Origin: Crambe crambe
Taxonomy: Eukaryota; Porifera; Demospongiae; Poecilosclerida; Crambeidae
Assembly (NCBI GenBank): GCA_963924555.1
Contig: OZ004581.1
Location: forward strand, 8,161,338 to 8,225,337
Direction: 5' to 3'
Length of the DNA: 64,000 bases
In this document: positions 12,330 through 24,055 of the stretch, in pieces
Layout: each line of letters opens with the position of its first letter
Position numbering within the stretch: the stretch's first letter is position 1
The notes under the pieces: model-generated
Databases searched by the model: none
Seen by the model: only the letters and a program-made list of their open reading frames with translations
What the model was told of the DNA's origin: nothing
Position numbers and translations under genes: made by a program

Positions 12330-14420
12330 CTGAAATTTAAACTGTCTAACCCAGATGAGTGAATGGTTTTAAGAAAGCATGATGTATAAGTGAAGAGATC
12401 AGACAGCATGATAAGCATTGAGTGATACCTGCACATGAAAAGGGGAAAGTCATTCAGTCTCTGTGTAAAATCAGTAATGTCACACTGATCCGTCCTTCTT
12501 TACTTCTCTCTATTTATTACATAGGTGTGCATCCTTCTCAATATAATTATCAGTCTGTAAAGGATGCAGTCATGTATATGTATACCTGAAGCACCTGTGT
12601 GATAGAGAGAAGTTATTAAAGAGGGATGGATCAGTGTCTATTCACAACACACTAACAAAGAACCTCATTTATTTACTCATAGATTTCTAACCTCTCACCC
12701 ACCATCTAACCTCTCACCCACTTAATTCCTTCTTTTCCATTTAACCTCTCACCCACTTCTCCATCTCCACTTTTTCTCCATCTAACCTCGCACCCACTTC
12801 TTCATCTAACCTCTCACCCACTTCTTCTATCCTGTCACATACTTCCTCTCCACCTAGCCTGTCCCACAATTCTTAGCCTGCCGCCCACTTGATGGAGGAA
12901 CTCTTTCAGAGTTCTGACTGTGACCAAAGATGTCGGTCGACAACATTCAATGCACTGCAATATGAGCACTTTGACAAAGCATGTGACGTATCACTCAAGT
13001 CATATGTTGAGGACTGCTTGTTCCAGACTCCTGTAGTACAATTCAGTAATGTTTCTGCAAGAAAAGGTTAGCTAACCATACAATACGGGGGGGGGGGGGG
13101 GTGCACCTCCTCTGATTTCGATAAAAAAATAACTAGCAGAATAACACTGAGGCAATGACTTATCCTGTTTTTGCTTCCCAAATACCAGATGCAATAATAT
13201 AAGAAAACTCTAAAATTTTCCCAGGGGAGCATACCCCCAATCCAATTGGCGGGCCTTGCATGCTGTGTAGCCTACTTTCAATTCCTCAATGGAACCCAGA
13301 TTTGGTACCCCCAATATTTCGTAGTGGATTTTGTACCCATGCAAAATATCATATCATAGTTGATTTTGCACCCCCACACCAAATATCCTTGAATTCTCCA
13401 GTGGTTTTGGTTTGGTATCCCCATGGGTGCAAAAATCCCTAAGTAGATTCAAAATCCACTACCACATCTTTTTTGTGGATTGGTATGGGGTGCATAATAA
13501 TTCACTAGTGGATTAGGTAGGGGTACGAAAAAAGAGGTGCCGAATTTCCTGTGACACCATACCTGGTCTTACACCTTAAGTTACAGTATACATGGGCATC
13601 ATGCCCCCCCTTTCAAATTCCTAGATCCACCCCTGTACATAAGCAAGAAGATTTTTCTGTTGTAAAGGTAATTTCTATGTCATATATCTAATGGTACAGT
13701 ACATATGTACATGTTAACCTCCTTTTTCTCGAGGGTGGGCATAGGCGCCACCAGACTAGACGTGCAATGTGGTCTTAATAATAATCATTGTTATGATAAT
13801 ACCATGGATATTACAAAGCATTTAAATACACAACTCCTGATCTGAAATGAAGTGAGACGCTAAAGGCATCTCAGGAACAATCAGTTCACAAGGTTGTGGC
13901 CCAGCCCCACCCATTTCTTTCACAGCTAAATACTGTGAATGTGATGAGCTGTAATCTGGGAGATCTTCATCACTGAAGGAAACGTCAAATTCGTTCCCAG
14001 AATACTCTTCACTGGAGCTGGCAGTAGAATCTTCATTGGAGTAGATACTCCCCTCATTTCCACTCATCTCAGGAGGTACTTCGTGGGACGGCTGGTAAGT
14101 GGTGCAAGCACGAAGAGAAAATGGCATTGTGATCACAAACTCATCTCCCTCAACATAAACAGCATTCGCTTCAGGGAGAAGTGGCATAGCATAGCTGCCA
14201 TCTTGTGTCTCAGTGGCCTCATCACTCGCATCACCAGCTGCTTCAATAATCACTATGGCATTGTTTGGACCAAGACCAAATAAAAAGCGCAAATATTTGT
14301 AAAGACGTGAAAAAAACTGGCCGACAAGGATAGTGATTCTCCATCTATTCTGATTCAATGGAGCTTGGAATTCAGATGATGCAGAATCGACTGAGTAATG
14401 AGGTGTAACATCAGAAGTCT
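12330..14420. repeat. Segmental duplication, copy 1 (partner 47390-49453)
   Basis: Long near-identical stretches match 47390-49453 in the same orientation. They include a pyrimidine-rich block of AACCTCTCACCCACTTC repeats, the GGAGGAACTCTTTCAGAG block, a G run (13086-13101) and the last exon of the unrecognised gene at 13822-14418. In copy 2 the block lies next to the array gene's first exon. Here about 9 kb separates it from the first exon at 3276-3350. Confidence 0.85.
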
Positions 14421-16351
14421 GAAAGTGATGAGAATCAAGTCATTACCAGGTGAGGTGAGGCCTGAGCATGAAAAGATTTCAAGTACACTGGGAAGGATTC
14501 CGAAGTATTGGACAACCAAGAGGATTCAAGTAGCAACTCTTGATCGTTTAACGCACCATTTCCACCACCATTCAATCGTGCTAGTTCTCTGTTTAGCCTG
14601 TCACCCACTTTTTGGCGAGGAACGGAGAAACATTCATGGTGAGTGGCTTGCATGCTGGCATATCTCTGAAGTAGTTCCTCTACAGGATTGGGAGAGAATT
14701 GTGGAAGATAAGACTGCACATTTTGATGGAGAGGGTTGATGGTTTTTATACCGAATATGTCGATGAGAGTCAAGGTATAGCGATACAAGCACTTGGAGAG
14801 GTCACGTGACGAGGATCGGTTCGATAGTCGGACTTCTTTGCAATTCTGTAGATGATTCTGCAGGTAGGTAGAAAAATGAATTTATCAAATGGATGTGTAA
14901 TCTGCTCATATAGTTTCATTGCTGCTGAAACATAGTTCATAGTTCACCCAACAGTGAAAATAAGGATAAAACGCTTCACAGTGAAATCTCTGAACAAGGG
15001 GCCAAATTCAGCCAAACTGAATGGAATGAAATGACCTTTCCTAACCTCCGGAAAGGGCCAACCTCTCTACAAAGATCAAAAAAAATAAATATCTGTCCCA
15101 AACATTGACCTGGCTGTTGTTCAGTATGTGCACATCTGCTCTCAATCCCCTCAGAACCTCCCTTTATACTCTCAATCCCCTCGGAACCTCCCTTTATACT
15201 CTCAATCCCCTCGGAACCTCCCTTTATCCACTCTCAATCCCCTCGGAACCTCCCTTTATCCACTCTCAATCCCCTCGGAACCTCCCTTTATACTCTCAAT
15301 CCCCTCGGAACCTCCCTTTATCCACTCTCAATCCCCTCGGAACCTCCCTTTATCCACTCTCACTTTTAACTGTTATCTTGGAAGAACCAACTCACACAAT
15401 GGACACACCACTGGTGGAACCATAGTAACAAATCCATTACACCTGGCATAATATGGAAGTTCCAATACCTGCAGTAAGATAAGCAGTTGTGTTAACAAGT
15501 TAGCTGTACAAGATCTGAACGAGGTCCTAGACATGACGTAATCTATGCTTACATGTGTCTGCGACCGACGACTGTGATCTATCGTGCCATGCCTTCCAAG
15601 TATCATCTCACACTTTAGCTATTTAGCTCTAATGACTTACCCTGCTGGCTACATCATCGAGCAGCCTTTTGTTTCGAGCATTGTAATCAGATAGCTTCTT
15701 TCTTTGGCCTGTCACGCAGTGGATAGTCCCCCATAGCCGTAGTACCCCCCGGTTCGAATTTTTTAGCGCATGCGTGAAGTGCCGGTTCCGCCAACGAAGT
15801 ACTTGGACCTCCAGCTGCAGCTGCCAGAAACAAAGAAATGGATGAGTCGAAAGATGATATTTTGGATCTTGCTATTGGGTATGCTGTCAGAGGTTGTTAC
15901 AAGGATGGTCTTTCTAAAGACAAAAAGCGAGCAGTTCGTAAAAGGGCCAAAAATCTAATTGTCGAAAAGGGAGAGGTGTATCTAAGAAGAAAAGGTGGCA
16001 CTGTAAGTTATCTAAGAAGAAAAAGTGACACTCTAAGTTGGTAAAATTAGCTACTCATTATACTGCTCACTCCATAATTAGTTGCTTGCTCCCCCTCCTC
16101 CCGACCAACTTTATACACTTCATGCATTCTTGTTTTATTAATATTACTATGCATCATGTAGGTGAAAGTTATAACAGGAGTTAAAGATAAAAAGCGAATC
16201 TTGAACTCATGTCACTTTGATCCCACATCAGGTCACTTTGGCATAACCAAAACATGGCGTAGGGTTGCTGAGAGATTTTACTGGAAAGGACTGTATCAAA
16301 ATGTAGTGGAATTGGTAAGTTTCATTCCTCTTCCTCCTTTCAGCCCTTAAA

Positions 16352-16398
<47 letters not shown>

Positions 16399-16399
16399 A

Positions 16400-16451
<52 letters not shown>

Positions 16452-19400
16452 GAGATAAAATGTGCATTCTAGGTTGAGCATTGTCACGTTTGCCAATCAA
16501 TGAATAAGAAAATCGAAAGAGTCAGGCCTGAACTCCATCCTGTTCCAGTTAAATCGCCATGGTTCCATGTGGGAATGGATTTCATTGGACCTATTTCTCC
16601 ACCATCATCTTCAGGTAATAGGTATATACTTACCATTTCGGATTATTTCACAAAATTTGGATGGGCAAAAGCTCTACCTACAAAAGCCGCTATTAATGTC
16701 GTCAGTGCTCTACAAGAGGTAAGCAGTAGTGGCTTAATACACTTGATATTAAATATTTTCTTATAATTTTATAGTTATTTTATGTAATGGGACTGCCATC
16801 TGTAATAACAACTGATCAAGGGAAGGAATTTCATAATCGTCTAGATACAGAATTGATGGAAACCTTTAACATTGACCACAGATTGACAACGCCTTATCAT
16901 CCACAAGCTAATGGCCTGGATGAGCGTTACAATCAGACATTATGTAATTCACTTGCCAAATTTGCTCAAGAAAACCGTCGATCTTGGGATGAAAATCTAG
17001 GAGCTGTAGTGTACAGTTATAACTCTGCAGTTCAGGTGTGTCAATAAAGAAAGTAGCTAAGCTAATGGTGTGGTGATATGATTGTGTATGATACTAGGAA
17101 TCTACCAAGTATACCCCATTCAAGGCTATGTTTGGTCGTACTGCAAGGTTACCTATTGATATCAATACTGGTATACAAGATCCAGATGAAAGAGTAAAGG
17201 AGTTTGAAAAAAAGTGTGATCCAGATGATGAAGATGTAGCGTGTGAGAGGTGTGGTATGGAAAGTATTATTAAAACAAATATATTGAAAGCCCAGACGAA
17301 ACAAAAGAAGCTTTATGATGCAAAACATGCTAATGGAGCTGCCACATGTTTTAAAGTTGGATCTCTTGTTCTTAAAAAAGATTTTCGTAGGAAAAAAAGG
17401 AAGGGAGGAAAACTGGATAATCGTTGGGTAGGACCATATACAATTTTGGCATCACTGGGAAAAGGTCTCTTCAGGTTAAAAGAAAATGTTACTGGCAAGG
17501 TTATTTTGGCTCTTTATTATTTTTATACTTTGTTAATTTTAGTGGTTTCTTTACAGATCGTATCACGAGTTAATGGTTTTCATCTCAAAAAGTACATAGC
17601 TCCAGATTCAGAAGATGATAAGCCATTACAAAGGAATCGGACTCTAAGCCCCTTGGTATATTTTAGACTATAATGAATACAGTGTAATGAAACATGCATG
17701 TATATTATATGTATAGTCTTCTAGTAACAGTGTATCACAAGAAGAAGATAGCCTTAAGGTAATTGGCATAATTAAACCAGTTACTTCAATTAATTTCTAT
17801 GGCATGTGTATATTAGTATGGGAATGGTCACAAGTTCAATTTTTCTATCACTCCATTGAATTTAAGTGAATTGGAAATGAGCTCACCCAAGGTTAGTATT
17901 GTGGCTCAATATTTGTTTTTGGCTCTACTATTATCATCACCATGCATGCAGATTCCTGTTAATGAATTTAATGATGATGTCTCTGAAGACCAGGATTACA
18001 TGGGTGCTGTAAATTGTTCAAGATTTGTCACCAGTACACCAAAGCGTAAATCCAGTGATTTTTCATTCTTTTTTCCTATTACACTAGAAGTACCCCCATC
18101 TCCAATCATAACTCGTCCAATTTCAAGCAGTTCAAAAGCTCTGCCTTCACATCAAATTGGATCTGAACAGCTCAATTCTGTACCTGGTCGACCTATTAAA
18201 TCAAGACCTTCTGAATTATCTTTTGATCATAGCCCCATGCCAAAAAAGACTTGTATTAGAAGGTTGATGTTAGAGAAACGATCAACTAGGAGGCAAGCAA
18301 TTTTTTCCAAGCATCCTGTTACTAATCCAATTGTGGTTGAAGACTATCAGCCAAAACACCCTCCTCCACAGAAATGGATACCGGAGCTCAATCTTTACAT
18401 GTCAGATAAGAATATTCTTATGAATAATGAAAGTTGGGTGACTGACAGCATCATTGATGCAGCACAAACCCTTATTAAAGATATATGTCCTGTCAGTGGC
18501 CTTCAAAAAGTCTGCCGTGGACTTACATTATCTTTTTCAGTTCAAACCTCTGAGTTCTTACAAATATTGAACACTGGCAATGGTCACTGGCTTCTTGTGT
18601 CAACAATAGGCACTGTACATCCTACTGTATATGTATATGATAATGGATATCCAACAGTCAGTACTTTCGTTGAGAAGCAGATTGCTTGCTTGCTCTCTTC
18701 AGAAGAAAAAGAAGTTGACCTACAATTTATCAATGTTCAGATGCAGTATGGACAATCAAATTGCGGCATGTTTACAATTGCTTTTGCAACTGCTTTAGCC
18801 CTTGGCCATCAGCCTGAAGGTTACCATTTCATACAAGATGAAATGCGTCCTCATTTGCTTAAATGTTTTTCAGATAAAAAGATGGTGATGTTTCCATATG
18901 ATAAGACTCGTAGGGCTTTAACTCGGGTGAAAAACACACAAAAATTTTCTTTATATTGTTTCTGTCGGCTCCCAAAGTTTGGGAAAATGATCGAATGCTC
19001 AGATTGCAAAGAATGGTTCCATCTTGACATGTGTGTCAAAGTTCCTCCCGAAGCAGCTCTTAACCGTAGTGTCTTGTGGATGTGCAAGAAGTGCAAGTCA
19101 TGATATACTAACTGACATTTAAAAAATTACTTTTATTATAATAGTTACTTTGAGGGGGTCCATATTTTATGGACCCCTGATTAATAATAAGGTCCAATTA
19201 CTTCAAGTGGGGTCCTTATACTTCAGCTGTATTTGAAGTATTTGGACCAGGTGGACAAATGGCTGCATAGTATTTGGACTGGGGGGTCCTTTCACTATGT
19301 AAAATATGGACCTGGGGGTCCAAAATTGAGGGGTCCAAATTATTCGTGACAGGCCACGGCTTGTATACGTATTGTTATAAGATCGGCAATGCTGAATTCG

Positions 19401-19472
19401 AAGTTGCTTAATAACTGACATGGTTGGAAAGCTAGGTAACTCATAGAAGACTAAACTATCGGATATACTCAT
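13822..19472 (-). CDS. Unrecognised three-exon gene, exon 1 interrupted by a Ginger1 transposon
   Basis: Exon 1 starts at ATG 19472-19470 and reads [20 protein letters not shown] onwards to the GGCC at 19352. It resumes after the transposon at 15705 and ends at 15641 before a GTAAGT donor. Counting the duplicated GGCC once, the exon is 186 nt (62 codons), in frame, with a basic coiled-coil-like end ([10 protein letters not shown]). Exon 2 (14857 or 14845 to 14447) and exon 3 (14418-13822) both join in phase 0, giving about 397 residues. Exon 3 has a hydrophobic stretch near its start ([17 protein letters not shown]) and then an acidic, serine-rich region. I do not recognise the family. The insertion probably inactivates this allele. 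A truncated second copy of exon 3 lies at 48835-49447. Whether exon 1 joins exon 2 directly is inferred from phase. Confidence 0.5.
15139..15362. repeat. Minisatellite, seven copies with two unit lengths
   Basis: The unit is CTCTCAATCCCCTCGGAACC followed by TCCCTTTATA (30 bp) or TCCCTTTATCCA (32 bp). In order the copies are short, short, long, long, short, long, long. It lies in the inferred intron between exons 1 and 2 of the interrupted gene. Open frames across it are by-products of the repeat. Confidence 0.9.
15838..19103 (+). CDS. Ginger1 transposase: integrase, GPY/F, ULP1 protease and PHD finger
   Basis: Nine exons by splice signals, all in phase 0: 15838-16002, 16162-16314, 16473-16718, 16775-17035, 17098-17499, 17557-17655, 17717-17758, 17835-17891 and 17952-19103, about 858 residues. 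An HHCC zinc-binding region (H..H in exon 2, HCHVC in exon 3) precedes a DDE integrase core: D142 (GMDFIGP), D202 (TTDQGKEF) and E238 (NGLDERYNQ), a D-35-E spacing. WVGPYTI near 17425 is the GPY/F motif. The last exon has a ULP1-like cysteine protease ([13 protein letters not shown]) and a C-terminal PHD finger ([21 protein letters not shown]). Role: cut and integration of the element; the protease and PHD parts may act on SUMO or chromatin (inference). The small exons 7-8 are the least certain. Confidence 0.85.
16351..16452. repeat. ATG/ATA trinucleotide microsatellite in a transposase intron
   Basis: About 15 ATG units are followed by about 23 ATA units, wholly inside the intron 16315-16472. 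Poly-Tyr and poly-Ile frames on the opposite strand are by-products. Confidence 0.95.
19146..19345. promoter_or_regulatory. Subterminal GGGGTCC / GGACCCC clusters of the Ginger1 element
   Basis: The 3' subterminal 200 bp hold at least nine copies of GGTCC or GGGGTCC in both orientations (for example 19156, 19171, 19210, 19242, 19284, 19310, 19331). The 5' end has only GTCCCCC and related runs. Repeated short subterminal motifs are often transposase binding sites in DNA transposons; that role here is inference. Confidence 0.5.
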
Positions 19473-19803
19473 TCGAGCGTATTGATAGTTTTAAATTTAA
19501 CCGCGAACCCAGCGCCATTCTTAATCGCACCTTATTTTCGCGGGTCAACCTGATTGCATAATTATTAAACTGGTAACAGGATGGTGGGTGTTGTTTTGAT
19601 ATAATATACAGCAGCCATGGTCTGAGGATATGCACACTATGCAGCCATGGGGTCCTCCTGTTCAGCTTGTAGGCTTCCATTTCTTCTTCAGTGGGTTCCC
19701 GACACTCCCCATCCCTCTTCAGAGAGTTGTATGGTCTCTTCCTCTCATCCATCACCATCAGTCTCTCCATCTTCCCCTCTCGGTCCTCCTCAGCCAGTAG
19801 TGC
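19456..19803 (-). pseudogene. SLU7-like C-terminal exon fragment
   Basis: After a CCCTCAG acceptor (exon start 19803) the frame reads [16 protein letters not shown], then [10 protein letters not shown] and [16 protein letters not shown]. This resembles the C-terminal end of the splicing factor SLU7 ([17 protein letters not shown]) from memory. After NRRTPW the frame continues into sequence without family likeness, so the exon is probably truncated or has been captured. A degenerate related piece lies at 23838-23920. A fused host exon is an alternative, since its phase 0 start would accept the exon ending at 20675. Confidence 0.45.
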
Positions 19804-20674
19804 CTGAGGGTGGGGGAGGGGAATAGATCAGGTGATTTTATCAAAGCTGAAAGATACTGATTATGGTACAGTAAACTCCCTCCTTAATTAACAAAACCTT
19901 CTGAATTCCTATTAAGAGCCATTAGTTATTAATTGGATAGAGAAAACATGACTACATTTTTGAGAAATAACAACACTTTATTTTTTGAAATTCCTCATTT
20001 TCCTAACAATAATTCTTTCAATTTAGTGTGACCTGATAACATAGATGTCAATATGCAATTTTCCCCACTTTGGAATTTCACCAATTTTCATAGCAACAAA
20101 TACCACCAAGGATTAAACAAAGAGGGTTATACAATAGAATTACTCAAACCCACCCCAAGGCAATTGCACTTCATTATTATGGTGATGGCATTGTGTCATC
20201 ACCTGCCAGACGTGTGACAGTGGAGGGTAGAAATCTTTTGAAAAAAGACTCACCAGTGACCTCAGCTACCTAATTAACCCTACCAGTGAGGTAAGATAGC
20301 TCTTGGATCCACAGAAACCTTATAGACCAGATAAAGGGAATCTTCCCCTGCTATCCCCCTAAAAACCACCAATTCAATGATTATTTAATAGGACCTAGAC
20401 ACAATAAATCTAGTAATTATTGTGTATCCATACACCAGCCACTACTATGATATTCCACACGAATAGTTCAACATCATCCTTATACGACATCCACTTCCTA
20501 TAGGATTAGACAGCTGCTACTAATAATGACAGGGACAATCACAGGAGGAGGGAGGGCATGTTAGAGTCTTGCTACTAATAATCACATGACCTTGAGTTCC
20601 CATAGTATAAAAATGACTAACACTGTGTTGCCTTGGAAACCCCAGGCAGATATTAGCCTTATACCTGATGTTAC

Positions 20675-22547
20675 CAAGGACAACGGAATTATGAATATTC
20701 CAACTAGAAACAGCATGTTAACAATTTCCTCCATGTGGTAGATTGCCTGAGGATAGAGAGCTATGAAGTGGGTCCAACCCAAATAATATGGTTGTGCATA
20801 CAAATACTGTTCCTGATTGTTCAAGCCGTAGTAAAGATGAAACTTAAATAGTAAACAACTGAGAAAAGTGGAATACAAATAGACTATTGCCACAAAGAAT
20901 GAATGTACCCACTTCAATAAATTTCAAATAAAATTAATGGCCACTTCAAATTCATCAACAGTTAACTTGAGCCACGTGCCAGAACATGCTGTGGACCTGA
21001 TTATTAATTGTTCAGAACACTTGTATGAATAATATAAAATGGCTCATTGGCTCAAGTTACTTGTTGAATTAGACCACTTTTCTCTGCTTTTGAGAGATCC
21101 TTAGTGCAAAGGTCATCATTATATTCACACTCTTGCAGTTAGTGAATTTCTCTCCAGTTTTGGTTCAAGGTTTTTTTGCATGAGGTGTTCTAGAGGTCGT
21201 TTGCATGAGGTGTTCTAGGGGTACTCTCTCTCTCAGCTAACTTAATACTTACTGAGTGATTGTTTGGGAAGATGTCTTCTTCATAACATGACTTAGCAAT
21301 GGCTTTCTCTTGTCCCTTGATGACATTGCCAGAGCGAGAATACTCCACATAATTCTCAACAACAGTTCATTGGGTGGTACCTACACAATGACAAATACGC
21401 ATACCATATAAGGTAGCAGTAATATATCATAGCTCCAGCCAAGACCCACAGAATAGCAGCAAAGAAAAGGGAAAGAGCAGTCAGTGAAGTCATCATTATT
21501 GTTGGGACCAGATATTATGCTGTGAGCAAATGTGTGCGAAATTTTCAGAGAAACCAACCAATCAGCATTGGACTGCAGTAAAGCAGAAATATCTCAGAGG
21601 CACAGTCAATTTGTTTGTATGGCAAATGAGGCTCCAGTATGACTATTGCTTTGAAAGTCCTGTGTGCCTACGAATCTTGATACAATTAGGCCCTGAAGGA
21701 GGTAACTACCATTGGGTCATGTGTGATAGCTAACTACATCACTTCTTAAACCAACAAACTTCTGGCCTAGCCCAAGAATCCATTTTCTTGGTCTGGCCAG
21801 GAGCGTTAATGGATTGTATTATACATGTTTATCGTATCACACTATTTTTATCTTTGTTTATATTTCCTGATTTGAGCAAGCTAAAATCAATGATTGAATT
21901 CCTAGCAGGATTAGAATTGTGGAGATGTCTTGCCACCTGTACCTAGAGCACACACCACACCATACCACACCACACCACACCACACCTCTGTCAATACCAT
22001 ACCACCTGCAGGCTAGCACCTAGAAAACAGTCCAGATAGTAATCATCACTATTGCCCCATCTCTCATTGGACCTGTTGCATTGGACTACATGATTGGTTT
22101 AGAAAACTCTTTGGTCAAGTCAGTGCCCAGTCACTTGACCATTACAAGAAGTGATTATGCCCACAAAGTGCCTATTATGATGCTCCCTAACTAATTATAG
22201 AAGCATGTCTAACGAGGTTAGTGAATTAGAACCATGGAAACAGGAGGGGGGAATATTATTATAACAAAGTGGCTTATCATATGACCTGGGAGTCCAGGAA
22301 AAGCATGTCACCCACACCATAATTCTTATTTGCCTAACAAAATTAGAAATTAGTGTGACCTGAAAACCGTAGGACACAGGACAACATCATCATGACTTCC
22401 TACTACACTCATGCAAATTCTTCATTCTCATGGTCTTCTAGCATGGTCTCTCATGTACACATCTGTCATGATTATTATGTATGTCTGTCATGACTGTCTC
22501 CCACCCTCTGCATGTAATCCTTGGTTCTAATGATCTTCTAGCATGGG

Positions 22548-22597
<50 letters not shown>

Positions 22598-23431
22598 CCT
22601 CCTCCATAGTAAGCAAGTGCAACAAAAATACCACTTAGGACTTACAACCACCAGTAACCACCCAAGAAATAGCAACTTCCTGGTTGTAACAGTGTACCTC
22701 CCCGAGGCAATCCATTATGGGCATAAACCAAGTTCATAAGGTCACTTTCAGGCATGGGTATACTTTCTTCCATCATTGTTGATGTGTTTAGAGGTATGTG
22801 ACCTACCCATGGAATGGTGACAGACAAGATGTACACATGATAAGGTGACCTTTCTCTCACATGTACAGTATCTCTTCTCTCAAAGTGAGCTTGCTATATG
22901 TTATACATGCTCCCTTCACAGTCTGTCTACATATTACAGTGTTTCCCCCACCATACTAAATGCAGGGCGGGCCACCCTGTTGGGATATAGAACTTCAAAG
23001 AAAGTGGGCTGGGTCTATGGCATTAATTGAATTATATTCTCATGAATATACTTAAGCACCCTGTTTGAAAGTACAGCTAGGGGAGACTCTGATATTCCCT
23101 CATTCTGTGCTGAGTATTAACCATAACAAAACAACAGATTCCAACAAAGTGCAATACTCTAACATGGACTGCTTGCGATTCCCTAATATGGTGACTATTA
23201 AGGCTCTCTTGATCTGTCTGTCATGTGATGTGGCTACCACCTGCCAGGACAGACCTACCATGCCATACATAACATACACTTGCTATGGAAACTCAGATCT
23301 GTCATCTCATCAGACATGGAACATGCATGTCTCATGCACTGCACTCACAGCTAAGTCCAAGTCTTCATCTTCCCCCTCCCACTGCTCCCCCTCTCCTGCA
23401 AAGCCTTTCTCTACATCAAAGTCATCAGCAT
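20675..23431 (-). CDS. Unresolved multi-exon gene candidate with membrane segments
   Basis: Exon-like pieces with good splice signals on the minus strand. (a) 23431-23349 is acidic ([19 protein letters not shown]), GTGAGT donor. (b) About 22810-22690 contains [13 protein letters not shown]. (c) 21496-21405 is a transmembrane segment ([20 protein letters not shown]) with a GTATGC donor. (d) The piece ending 21253 reads [26 protein letters not shown] donor, phase 0. (e) 20812-20675, phase 0 to 0, has [14 protein letters not shown] and a second membrane segment ([14 protein letters not shown]). Pieces d and e join in frame; the others do not chain cleanly, and a TGA blocks the start of d from the nearest acceptor. 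Family not recognised. It may be a decayed gene or several genes. Confidence 0.35.
22552..22595. repeat. TC dinucleotide microsatellite
   Basis: An almost pure (TC)n run of about 22 units. Confidence 0.95.
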
Positions 23432-23837
23432 CTGAAAATACCACATAAAACGTAACTCAAGCTGACCAATCAGAATCTTCACTGCTGATATCACCAACCA
23501 TTCAGTAAACTGAGGGGGCTTTATTTGCAAGACTATGACTAGGGCCAACCCTCTGGTCCACACTGTAATCCACCCTTTATTTAAAACAGTTGGGAGATCG
23601 AAGATATGTAGCAAACCCATTCACACATGACATGTTAGCGGCAAACTAGTTGGCTGGAGATTTAGCTAGAAGGCAGCTGATGTCTAAAGTGAGTACTAAA
23701 TATTGTCACTTACCCCAGAAGTCTTCTGACATCTCTGTAGTTTTATCAATCGGTAAAGGATCGATTTTCGCGCCGATTCTTATTTGGCACGCGCGCATAT
23801 AAACAATAATGAATCATAGCTACAGAACTGTTGATGC

Positions 23838-23920
23838 CATGGCCAGTCTGAGACCAAGCAGTGGGGTCCTCTTGCTAGGAGTATGCTATCTTCCTCTCTC
23901 GCTCTGCCAGTGGTTCCTGA
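23838..23920 (-). pseudogene. Degenerate second copy of the SLU7-like exon start
   Basis: A CTCCCTCAG acceptor-like sequence is followed by EPLAERERK and then a stop, with GAGGACCCCACTGC downstream. The order and wording match the exon start at 19803 ([29 protein letters not shown]). The middle, including the DERKR and PTEEE parts, is missing. Confidence 0.4.
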
Positions 23921-24055
23921 GGGAGAGGAACACACATAATTTAAACAAGATGGAAGTTGATGGAACCTCTGATTGAAATGGACTGGAATTTCTGGAGGTT
24001 GTTGAGAGATATACCCATTATACTTAAATCACCCACCACATTAATATACCAAATA

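Larger units (their letters stand above)
15710..19351 (+). mobile_element. Complete Ginger1-type DNA transposon
   Basis: The element runs from TGTCACG (15710-15716) to CGTGACA (19345-19351) and is flanked by the 4-bp duplication GGCC at 15706-15709 and 19352-19355. Termini starting with TGT and a 4-bp target duplication fit the Ginger1 group as I recall it. Inside is one multi-exon gene for an integrase-like transposase with a GPY/F motif, a ULP1-type protease and a PHD finger. All splice junctions I can place keep the frame and no stop interrupts it. With a perfect target duplication, this suggests a young and possibly still active copy. Confidence 0.88.

Noticed and set aside
15105-15451. 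Two overlapping plus-strand frames of about 106 residues, rich in Pro, Ser and Leu
   Set aside because: They are translations of the 30/32-bp minisatellite in two frames and lack any other coding sign.
15770-15958. Start of the Ginger1 transposase at the upstream ATG 15770
   Set aside because: That frame differs from the integrase frame. The frame from 15838 has the integrase-like N-terminus and joins the next exon in phase.
16228-16500. Poly-Tyr/poly-Ile minus-strand frame
   Set aside because: Antisense of the ATG/ATA microsatellite within a transposase intron.
15710-19351. LTR retrotransposon because of the integrase domain
   Set aside because: No reverse transcriptase, protease/gag or long terminal repeats; short inverted ends, introns, a GPY/F motif and a 4-bp target duplication fit a Ginger1 DNA transposon.
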